In this document: one piece after another, positions 22,578 through 32,039 of the stretch
Position numbering within the stretch: position 1 is the first letter of the stretch
How the letters are laid out: each line of letters begins with the position of its first letter
Origin: Saccharina japonica
Taxonomy: Eukaryota; Sar; Phaeophyceae; Laminariales; Laminariaceae
NCBI GenBank assembly: GCA_008828725.1
Contig: MEHQ01001628.1
Coordinates: 186,001 to 250,000, forward strand
Length of the DNA stretch: 64,000 bases
Direction of reading: 5' to 3'
Notes under the pieces: generated by a model
The model's database searches: none
What the model saw: the letters and a program-made list of their open reading frames with translations, nothing else
Told to the model about the DNA's origin: nothing
Program-made: the position numbers and the translations under genes

Positions 22578-22667
22578 ATTTCGGAGGACCATAGTAAATT
22601 AGGACCAAAAATTGTGAGTAAAACCAAGGAAATATATAGTTTTTTGTGCGTACCGTAGGTCCCTATT
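22578..22667. mobile_element. TTACGG-ended MITE, truncated
   Basis: Left end ATTTCGGAGGACCATAGTAA and interior through CCGTAGGTCCCTATTTT. The right end is lost where the SINE tail at 22668 begins, so the SINE probably landed in it. Confidence 0.7.
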
Positions 22668-23222
22668 TTCTTTTTTTGTCCATCCCATTTAGGGCCCGAA
22701 TTAACGAGTATAAAATAAATTCAATTTGGAAAAAATAAAATTCAAATACGCTTTTCATTGGTCAACACACGCACCAGCACCAAATATTATGCCCCAAGAT
22801 CCTAATCTTTGGTGCTGGTGCGTGTGTTGACCAATGAAGAGCGGATTTGAATATATTTTTTTCCAAATTGATTTTTTTTCTTCTTCGTTAAAACGGGCCC
22901 TTCTATATTCGCCATTATTTTTCTCTCTCCCTCTTTAGTCGTGTAACTCAGATCCGGGGTCACTAAGTAGGCTCTTCTCCCCCCTCCCCATTACGGTACG
23001 TGCCTTGCATTTTTATCGCGAGAACATTTCAGCACTTTCTTCCCTCGTCGACGTGCGTCGGATTCCGCCTACTACCCACGCCACGAAGGCGCTCTCAGCA
23101 ATTGGTTCCTTTTAATTTTTCCAAATAAAGTCAAAATCTCACCACGGTGGGATTTGAACTCGGGTACCAATGCTATTAATAGTAGCCTTTGAAGCTAACC
23201 AGTAGTCTACCGGGGCGACCGG
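22668..23222 (-). mobile_element. SINE copy split by a fold-back element
   Basis: Minus-strand SINE from its T-run and GTCCATCCCATTTA tail to the head end CGGGGCGACCGGC. A fold-back element (22692-22900) splits the tail region. CTATTAATAG lies in the tRNA-like head at 23171. The left end abuts, and probably truncated, a TTACGG MITE (22578-22667). Confidence 0.85.
22692..22900. mobile_element. Fold-back MITE nested in SINE
   Basis: 209 bp with about 95-bp inverted arms. Ends are GGGCCCGAATTAACGA and TCGTTAAAACGGGCCC; inner arm ends are GGTCAACACACGCACCAGCA and its complement, with a loop of about 25 nt. Left flank TTA, right flank TTC. Same GGGCC...AACGA end type as the Harbinger-like elements. 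Confidence 0.82.
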
Positions 23223-23625
23223 CTTAACCGGCTTATGGCCCTCCGCAATAGCAATTTTGCGAAGGTAGTTCCTCGTGTTGTATTCCTCTCGTCTTCCTCT
23301 CGTGTCATTTTCTGCTTCCATCTTAATCTGATAATTTTCTTGTTAGTGTATCAATAGTTCGTTTTTCCTTCTTCCATTTTCCTTCGTTCTGTTCTCCCTA
23401 TATTATAATTTCTCGTTTTTTTTTATTTCTACTCTTATCTTGTTTCCCGCCCCCCTTTACTTTGTCCTCGTGCTGTGTTGGTTTGAGGCGTTGATATTTC
23501 GATATTTCGTGCCAAGTACGTTTTTGGCATTTCACTCATGAAACCTCCCAATGACAAAAAATGCGTTGCATGCGTTTCTCTGAATCAAAAATAGTGGCCT
23601 ATATTGAAAAAAATGAAAAACGACA

Positions 23626-23703
23626 GCTGTGAGTTCGACGATTTCGTCGAAACTCTTGATTTGCAAGCTGCGTGGGATACTTTGATACTTCCATCGCGCG
23701 AAC
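23626..23703. repeat. CAGCTGTGAGTTC dispersed repeat, copy 4
   Basis: CAGCTGTGAGTTCGACGATT, TCGTCGAAACTCTTGATTTG, CAAGCTGCGTGGGATACT, TTCCATCGCGCGAAC. Best-kept copy. Confidence 0.65.
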
Positions 23704-24904
23704 TACGGGGTTCGAGGGGAACAAAATCTGGCAGCTGTGGAACTCAAGGGAGGTCACATATATACGGTGTACTCCCTGAATGTGTTGAAGTAGATTAGTA
23801 AAGATCCAGCCCAGGCCTGATGCTGGGCTATGGCGTTCTTTTTTCTTCTGTCTTACGATATGTACAAGTATGTATATAGCCCATACTTTGACAACGGAAC
23901 TTGTATGCGCGCACAACTTGATCGACTAGTAATACTATTACTACTGGAGTCGGGAAACCAATGGCTTACAATGTGAGGTGTCTGGTGTGTAGTTTTCGTG
24001 TGTTTGGTGTAGTTAATGGGGATACGGTTAAATGCCAACCACAAGGCACAACGGCAAGACACAACAACAGCAAGCCCAACAGCAAGCCCAACCACAACGC
24101 ATAGGATCAGGAGTGCTCGCGAATGGACGGGTCGCTATTTCCAAGGTGCTGCAGGCAGGGATGCTGCAGAGGCTTGAGCTATGCGTTCACAAAGTTGTGC
24201 TCATTTCTACCTCTGCATTACGATCAAAGCATATGAACGATTGGCATCGGCATCGCATTGGCATCGGCATCGCCGATACCTCTTCATCTTCTTCACGGCA
24301 AACTACTGCTACAATCTCTAGTCTGCCCCCGGCATATAGACAAGTGTGCACATCTCCGTGTGCATGTCGGAGTACGGACAGAGTAAGACACAGCACGTAG
24401 AACCATCTAAAAATCAATGAATAGACTCCACGTTACGCTAACAAGCTTGACAGAATGGGCTCTCCATCCGAGAAGGAATGAACAGAGCAATTGCAAGAGA
24501 GGAGTGTATGGTGTATGGTGTGGGATGTCGGCTACTACAGTAGTGTAGGTGCGATGCCGCGAACGAATACCACTATTATACGTTGACGCTCATCAACTTT
24601 GCCACCGCCGTGGCCGTCGAACCAAAAAAAAAAAAAAAAACGTTTTTATACCATGGTATTTATCCTGCTTGTAGCAGTACGGCCGTACCAGGCCGGATGC
24701 TTTGTCAGTTCGTGCAGAAATCCAACCCGCCTGTTTTGTTTGCCATTCTGACCTTTTGAGGAGTGACGTTCGTTTTCTGGTCTGTTTTACTTTTGTGCAC
24801 GTGCCCTTCGCTGCCGCTGTAAGCACTTGTGCAAAAATAATCCAATTCTATGATAAGGTATGGTATGATATGATACCTGCCAGGGCGTAAAACAGGCGTC
24901 CGTT

Positions 24905-25045
24905 GTCTCGTGGTGCGGCACTGCACCACGAGCCATGGGCGAGGTACGCCCCCCGCATACGCCCCCCGCAGGGGGGCCCGGAGGGCCGGGGGGGGGCGGA
25001 TAGCCGCCGGAGTCCCCCCGGAAGGCTGCCGGAGGCCGTTTTTTT
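24905..25045. repeat. GC-rich palindromic patch
   Basis: TCGTGGTGC/GCACCACGA hairpin at 24909-24932. It is followed by GTACGCCCCCCGCATACGCC, CCCGCAGGGGGGCCCGGAGG and CGGAGTCCCCCCGGAAGGC: short self-complementary G and C runs quite unlike the AT-rich surroundings. Origin unknown. Confidence 0.6.
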
Positions 25046-25700
25046 CAACATGTGTGTGTAAATGCTCGAAATGTGCGTCTTAGGCGCTTGCTTTATCCTC
25101 TTGTCGACGTGGTGGCCGCTGGCTTAGAATGCTATTATACGCAATTTGCAAGGAAAGCAGCACTAAATGACGACCGAAAAACATGAAAAAAAAACAATGA
25201 GCGGACATTTTGGAGGAAAGCACCCCAAAATAAAAACGCCTGCGGCGAAACAGACCCCCCAAAAAAAACGCCGCACCAGTTTGTTCGCCTTTGTACGGCG
25301 AAAAAGGGTGCGGCACGAAAAACTCTCACGCTCGCGCCTACAGCTCGTGGTGAAAAAAACGGAATTTACGGGGGGAATGTGCGCCCGAGCAACATTTCAC
25401 CACCTATTATACGCCTCGTACGTGGTTATATGGTACCTGGCATATGGTATTACCAAGTACTCTTCCCGAATTGTGGGCGCACCACACTTCTTAAACGAAG
25501 GGCGAAAACCAAAAATAGGTACACCTACGCTAACACTCAGGAAAAGGCTTCCTGGCCCTCCCTCTGATTGATCAGCGCCCGATCGTACCTATTTTGTTGG
25601 CTCAAAGGTTCCAGGTACACCTTTCTGTGGCTACGAGTATACTTAAGTTGGACTTCGCCTATTTTTGACTCCAGGTGTACCAATAAAAGGCTCAAGCTAT

Positions 25701-26048
25701 TTTTTTTTTCTTCCCCATATATTGTCTTCGCCCTTCCTTTCTCTTTCTCTCCTAAGCAGTCGTAACTCAGATCCGGGGTTACATAGCAGGCTCTCCCCCC
25801 CCCCCCCCCCCCTGCTACTGTTAAAGGCCTTCATTTTTATCGCGAGAATACTTCATTCAGCCTTCAGCCCTTTCTTCCCTCGTCGACTCGCGTCGACTTG
25901 CGCCTACCCACGCTACGCGCCCTCAGCTGTTGATTCCATCTTTAATATTGCAAATAAATTCATCATCACCACGGTGGGATTTGATCTCACGAAATCAACT
26001 CTAGCAGCATTCGAGGGTAGCAATACTGTAGTAGACCACCAGGGCGAC
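25701..26048 (-). mobile_element. tRNA-derived SINE, full-length copy
   Basis: Minus-strand copy: T-run and CCCCATATATTGTCTTCGCCC tail at the left, the ACTCAGATCCGGGGTTACATAG core, a C18-like run, the CGTCGACTCGCGTCGAC core, and the head end GACCACCAGGGCGACC at 26048. No CTATTAATAG at the junction where other copies have it. Confidence 0.86.
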
Positions 26049-26299
26049 CTTGTACCTATAAAAGAGGGCCTCTTTGCCAAGAAAGAAATACTACCGTAGC
26101 CAACAGCTCAGTTTCTTGCTGGGTTCTGAGTGAGCGTGGGTTACTCTGTAACAATACACGTTCCCGCCCGCAAAAAGTGATTTCGCAAAATCATCGTGGT
26201 TTTTAATCCACAACCCGGGTCACGTGGTCCCAGTAGTGGACGAGCCTTGCTAGCGAATCTTCCTAAGGTAGCTATAAAATAGGTTGGCTTAGGGTACCT

Positions 26300-26525
26300 T
26301 ATACGCGGCTCAATCAACTTGGAGTCTTTCCCAGCCACAGCATCCCGAGTCAACCTGTATACCTGGTAGAGTCTTATCAAGCACAGCATCCAAGCCGGCC
26401 GAGTCAACCTAGAGTCTTACCAAGCACAGCACCCAAACACAGCATCCTAGCACTGACCACTGGAATAGGGTTCGGGCTAGGGTTAGGGTTCGGGTCGGAG
26501 GGTCGGCTTCAGGCGCCAAGCACAA
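26300..26525. repeat. Dispersed repeat with TTAGGG-like core
   Basis: Contains AGTCTTATCAAGCACAGCATC and AGTCTTACCAAGCACAGCA in tandem, then GGGCTAGGGTTAGGGTTCGG and GGCTTCAGGCGCCAAGCA. The same blocks, in reverse orientation and order, are at 12668-12803. Confidence 0.75.
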
Positions 26526-28970
26526 AACCTTCCGCAAAAAATAACGATCGAGGTGTGCCCACCCCTCCCCGGTCCCAACAGCCCTGTCCCAACCGCCCTG
26601 TGTTCGTACTTCAGTTTTGCCAGGAAAGGGTTCAATTGAGCCATGTATACATTTATACTGCTGTAGGTACAATTGAAGCCAAAAATCCCAACTTGAGTAC
26701 GAGAGGGGTACCTGGACAGTCAACGATAGGTGCGATCGGGGGCTGGCCCATCAGAGGGAGGGACAGGAAGTCTTTTCCTGAGTGCAATATTCAGTGTACC
26801 TAGGAAGGGATCAACACGCATAGGTATACCTATTTTTGGCTTTCGCCCAACCAGGAATGTGTATTTGAAACATCATCGGAATAGGGGGGGGGGTGCAGCC
26901 TACCCTTCGCCATGTGCATGGTGACGAACCGTTCTGCTGTTAAGAACTGCGCAAGCAAGAACGCCGTAAGCACGTCCGAACACGGACATGAGCTGATTAT
27001 AGTCCTCGACAAGATGCAACTATTAATAACTTGATTTTAAACTAGGGCGTTTTTTTTTTTGTTGCAAAAAAACAAAATTTCTTCGCTCAGCCCTGGTACT
27101 CACGACTAAACTGTGGTCGTATTATCTTGAAATTCGTCGTATTTCGAATATTCTTCACCGAGAACAGATTATATATAGGATAAATTGCCTTGCACGGACT
27201 ATAGTGATAGCGAGAGCCGCATTTTATGATGGCCCGTGTACTCGTGCGTATTCGTGGTGAGGCAAAACGAACGACGAGCGGCTACATGTACCAAAGGGGG
27301 GTGACATTCGGGACACTGTCCGCGTGTCCGCCGGGGAGGATCCGGGATCCGGGACCTGGCAGGTCCGTACAGAACTGGCATAATACTATCACTATTAAAG
27401 GGGTGGTCGTAGAAAGGAGCTCAGACGTTTCGAGTAGGTGGGGGGCATGGCATGACCACCCAGAAGAAGGAGGCGGCGAAGGGACGCGGAAGTCTAGCCA
27501 AAAAGGCAAACAACGTCCATCGTACGACGTAAAGTTAATAGAGTATAGAGCGACAACAACAAAAAAGGACGGGGGGGTAGAGGCCGGTGAGGGGGAGGGG
27601 GGAGGGACGAACTGCAGGCGACGAGGAGAGTAAAAAAGGGGCCACGGACCGTGCGGCAAGCTTCCAGTCGACTCGTAACTGGATGAGGATGGAAGGGATT
27701 GTGTGGATGCTGCTGACCACGCATTCAACAGAGATGTTCTCGCGTCTCCTGCGCTCCTCTATTGTGTTCTCGTCTCTTGCGCAAGAAAAAACTGCGGGCA
27801 CTAAATGTCTTTCTCTCACCGCAGATGTACCTACCGATAGCCCCAGTTTTTCTTGAGCGTTCTTTATCGTGCTCTCCCCTTCCCTTATGCCCCGGGACTA
27901 TCACATCACATTACGAATGCCTTTACTAATAGTAGTGTTGGGCATGTTTTGCGTCGCGTTTTTTTTCTTTTCTTCTTCACCTGCGACTCATGCTCTGTCC
28001 CGGTAGGCGCAGCAGTGTATAGCCTGCGACCAGGGGATTTTCATGGGTACGAGGCACCAGAGGTACGATACAGGGGCTCCACATCACAGGAAGGAAAAAC
28101 CTGCAAAACCGCTGCCAGGGCAGTTAGTCTACGTAGTCTTCTGCTGTGTTCGTGCTAAATTTAGTAACCCCTTTGAGACAATGAGTATATGTACGTACTG
28201 CCTGTAGTACGTACAGAGCAGAGCAGGGGAAAAGTGTCGGAGTAAACGTGACGAGTACGGCAGCACCGCCGACGCCAAGCAGCTGCTGGCTGGTGGGGTA
28301 CGCAGAGCATGTGTCCCAACTGCGACGGAAGGAGAAGTACGATATAAGCGCAGCACAACGGTAATTGTACTGCTGCAGGCGCTTCCTATATAGAGAAGGC
28401 TAGCAAGACCGCCGGTGTCGCTTTTTAGGTCGCTAAACCTGGGTCCACAAGAGGGGTAATGGGTCACCCAGTCAATGCTTAACGGTGCGTACCAGTATTG
28501 TACCCAGTACGTGTGATACAACGCCCTGGTCATGCTGGATGTGGTCGGGGGTTGCAACAAGAAATTCGTAGCAACACCAGCACCAGCACGTAGCTAAAAA
28601 CTAGGGCCTTTATTGCTCTACGTTATACGAGGGTACCAAGTACCTGTGGTACCTGGAAAACAAAAACAAGGGTCCGAGCTGTATGGCTATTCGCACATAT
28701 GATACCTATGTACAGTATATAGTACGTACAGACAGAGTTATGTGAAACGAATAGCTCCAGGCCCGATCGGCGCTGCGTAGAACATTATTTGCATTAAAAT
28801 TAACACAAACATCGTCACTACGGAGCATGATACCTGGTACATATATGTGTAGCTGTCGCCCCGGTAGACTGTTAATAGTAGTGTGTGTATAACATCGTGA
28901 CTGCTAAGGCCACTTACCTTCATACTTCCGAGAATTCGAATACCGCCAACAGGGGATTTTTCTCTTTTTA
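26526..28970. other. Intergenic, no gene recognised
   Basis: Several open frames of 80-150 codons overlap on both strands at 27226-27860. They are Pro/Ser/Arg-rich and mutually contradictory; none shows a domain. GGATCCGGGATCCGGGACC near 27339 is a short palindromic repeat. Confidence 0.45.
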
Positions 28971-29324
28971 GGGTCGTTTTTAACGACACTGATTTGGCTA
29001 ATCATTTGCAAAATTGGCAACTTTATGGAAACTTGGGTTAGCCAATTTGGAAAGGCTCTTACCAAACTCAAGTTTTGGGTACGAGCATTCCCTCAAAACC
29101 CCCAACCCTTGCTTCGTTGGCAAGTTCTTGGTCGTTTGTTAATCCTGCGAAGGATTGGTAAAATACCACCACATTTTTGTGTTTGTGGAAAATTGGATTT
29201 GCTTCGCATCTCATTTGGCAAGTTCATTGCAGCAAGAAGAGTTAAAAATAAAAACTACGAACAACCAAAAAAAATCACTACAGCAGTTTATTTAGTACGT
29301 ACTCAATGCTGTGTCGTTAAAAAC
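28971..29324. mobile_element. Harbinger-like inverted-repeat element
   Basis: Left end TTA-GGGTCGTTTTTAACGACAC, right end GTGTCGTTAAAAAC, then diverged, so the last six bases of the right end are lost. The interior has the same AATTGGCAA/TTGCCAA-type words as the 33982 element. Confidence 0.65.
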
Positions 29325-29404
29325 TACTTCAATATACGTACGAGTATGCAAAAATTGTCTAATAATAGCAGGTGGCGCAGGGTGGCGCCTATTTTTTAGC
29401 GTGT

Positions 29405-29650
29405 GTACACCATTCGACGCGAGTCGATGAGGGAAGAAAGTGCTCAATGAACTCTTCTCGCGATAAAAGGAAAGGCGCGCACCGCAGTTTTTTTTTTTTT
29501 TTCCGTATCACATTTACCAGATATTATCTCCGCCCTTCCGTTCTTTCTCTCTCCTTCCTATCAATAGTCGTACTCAGATCCGGGGTCACAAAGTAGGCTC
29601 TTCTCCCTCCTCCCCCACTACGAGTACGGTTCTTGCCTTGCATTTTTATG
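29405..29650. mobile_element. Two SINE fragments in inverted orientation
   Basis: 29411-29484 matches the plus-strand body (GACGCGAGTCGATGAGGGAAG to TCGCGATAAAAGG). From about 29500, after a T16 run, the sequence is a minus-strand body to CATTTTTATGGGG. The two halves face each other. Confidence 0.78.
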
Positions 29651-29697
29651 GGGCTTTGTGACCCTACTATAATATTAACAATATGAATACGTAGTGA

Positions 29698-29765
29698 TTT
29701 GAGATACGAGAAGGAGGGATGGAGATGGAGCAGTAGCGAAGATAACAGGTGGAATAGGATGGATT
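29698..29765 (+). mobile_element. Short degenerate SINE tail
   Basis: Resembles the SINE 3' end (GAGATACGAGAAGGAGGG ... GCGAAGATAACAGGTGGAATA then GGATGG) with about 20% mismatches by eye. It lies between two better copies. Confidence 0.45.
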
Positions 29766-29825
29766 AACATCGGACAGAGTGTTCAATTCTCCCCATGGAG
29801 GTTTTTATTCTAAAAAGACACCGTT

Positions 29826-30054
29826 TGTCGAGAGCGCATATTATAGCGTGGGTAAGCAAAATTCGACGAGAGTTGACGAGGGAAGAGAGTGCTGAAATAT
29901 TCTCGCGATAAAAACGCAAGGCAAGAACCGTAGTGGGGGAGGAGGGAGAGGAGCCTACTTTGTGACCCCGGATCTGAGTTACGACTAGGGAGGGAGAAAG
30001 ACGGAAGTGCGAAGATAATAAATGGGATGGAAAAAAAAAAAAAAAAAAAAAAAA
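29826..30054 (+). mobile_element. SINE copy lacking the head
   Basis: Plus-strand body from GAGAGCGCATATTATAGCGTGGG through the GACCCCGGATCTGAGTTACGAC core to AATAAATGGGATGG followed by an A25 run. A long uninterrupted A tail suggests a fairly recent insertion. 5'-truncated relative to the full copies. Confidence 0.85.
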
Positions 30055-31952
30055 GAGTATGTCGTACAGTAGTAGTCTGCCGCAAACCGTTTGAAGAGAA
30101 AAATAACGCTGCGTCTTCGTATCGTACCTTGAATTGCCTGCACTTCCTTGTTTTATTTTATTTTAATACCAAAAGTAGGTACTGCTGTACCAGGTTAACG
30201 AGTACGAATGCTCCATGTACCTGGTGTCATATGTATAATATCTGATGAGCAGTGCCATACAAGCAGTACTGCTATATCGTAGCGCTGTCTGTCGTTTATT
30301 AATATTCATACTCGTATTCTAAACTGATCACGAAATTTGACAACACTACGATATGCCGCTGTGCTCACGCGAGTGGTGAGCAGAGGGTCATGAGACATGA
30401 GCACGTCATTATTAGGAATACGTGCGCCGAATAGTTGAGTGGTACAGGGTAGGTAGGGCTGGGTGCGTAGGTGTGCATAGAAAGCAACCGGGCTGGTCTT
30501 GCTCGTGGTTGTTCATGTTGCACGCTGGAAATGGTTTTCTCAGAGATCCAAAAGCTCGTGCGCGACGCCCCGCTTGCCTGCTGCATTGCTGTTGTCTGTG
30601 GGCGTACACATTGTACGATACGCAACACCTGGTACGCTCGAAGTGTGTACCAGGTACACATGTATGGTACAAGGTACGTACCAGGCACACGTACGTACCA
30701 GGAGTTACCTGGTTTCGGGAATGTGGGGGAGAGCTCTTCCAAGTCCCGAGCTAAATCTGGCGAAAATGCGCAAAACGCTGTTCGTCGACAGTTTCGACTG
30801 GAGGCCAGGCTCACAGCTCACAGGCACACACGGACGGCCCCGCCATAAACGCGACACCGAAAGAAGTCAATTGAATGATTTGTACATACTATATACGAGC
30901 TACAGCAATTACCTCCGAGAAGACGGCACCAGCTGGAATCTGGTTGAATGACCTGGTTTTATACTATTAATATTAATAAGTAACATCGGTATTGAACCCT
31001 CGGGGACACGCGTCGGCGTGGGGGTTAATCGCCAGCAAGTAGCCACCTCGAATTGGTCGCAGAAGTGAGGCAACCCTCTGGGCGTTTGCCGGTTGCTCTT
31101 CGTACCAGTACAGCAGAAATGTGAGACACTCTCTCATATGTATAATACAACCTCGTCGAAAGTTCACGAAAGCGAGCGACATGACCTTCCTGGTTCTTGT
31201 CGCTCGGTGTATACCAGATATAGACAGGGAGGGCTCTCTATCGACCAAATGTACGCTTCACTGGAGAACGACGTACCGGTATATGTTCTCAACCAAATTA
31301 GAGCGGCGAGATGAGAGGCGGGGATAGGGCTCACCCTAATGGCTCGAAGCAACCTCTCAAATGTCCGATCCGTCGAACACAAACACAACTGAAAAATCTA
31401 GGGGCGGCCTACGACTAGTGCCGGTCGAGGTCGGGGTGGGTTGCTGGGCAAAAAAGGGGGTGTACTCGTGCTGCCGTGAAATTCAATATACTAGAGGCAC
31501 CCACCCCCCTCCTCTGGTATATTTTACTAGGCTACTATGGCGAACCTTCTTGCATGGCGCACCGCCGATGTCGCTCCGCGAAGTTTGCAACTGCTCGCGT
31601 TCTTCATCGGCACCTGCCGCCCGCCGTTTGTTCCCTCCGGCGTCTGCCATGACGCACAAGACCCTGGAGCGGCTGCCGTGTCGGGATTGTACTGCTGCAG
31701 TGTGTCAAAAGTCAAATAGTCAAAAGTTTTCGAACGGCAATGGCGGCGTTCTTCTACTTTGGACCTCAAAACCTTCAACAGGCCAGCCTGCTGCTGTAAC
31801 CGTTTGTTCGCGACTAAAAAAAACACAACGCGAGGCTTTGTCAACTTCGCAGCTTTTCGAGCTGGAGCTCGCTAAGCCGACATTTAGCGGATCGTGTCGG
31901 CAGCAGAGTGCCGGGTGGGTGGCGCTGCCTCTTGTAGCAGCGATAAACTGGA
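30055..31952. other. Upstream region of the dynein gene
   Basis: Includes a cluster of GGTAC/GTACC words at 30622-30712 and otherwise unique sequence. The 199-codon frame 31361-31960 overlaps the dynein start in another frame and shows no domain. The promoter and 5' UTR must lie here, but no TATA box or other motif stands out. Confidence 0.5.
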
Positions 31953-32039
31953 ATGGGTGATGAAGAAGCCACGATGCGCGCTGATCCGCGGGTCGAATAT
32001 ATTTCGGCCCGTGTGCAAGCGACGTTTCCGAAAATGGTG
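31953..32039 (+). CDS. Dynein heavy chain exon 1 (start codon)
   Basis: A 29-codon first coding exon reading [14 protein letters not shown]..., followed by a consensus donor (GTG|gtgagag). An in-frame TAA lies three codons upstream. The charged start and the [11 protein letters not shown] stretch resemble the N-termini of outer-arm heavy chains, and the phase-0 end joins exon 2 cleanly. A second in-frame ATG at 31974 is an alternative start. Confidence 0.8.

Larger units (their letters stand above)
23223..25700. other. Intergenic, no gene recognised
   Basis: Pyrimidine-rich stretch at 23330-23470; CAACAGCAAGCCC tandem at 24064; GGCATC tandem at 24243-24275; GC-rich palindromic patch at 24905. 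The Q/S-rich frame 24032-24400 is compositional. Confidence 0.5.

Noticed and set aside
27226..27860. Several 75-150-codon frames on both strands
   Set aside because: They contradict each other, are compositionally biased and show no domain.
31361..31960. 199-codon open frame just upstream of and overlapping the dynein start
   Set aside because: It overlaps the real start in a different frame, has no recognisable domain, is rich in Ser/Arg/Pro, and shows no splice support.
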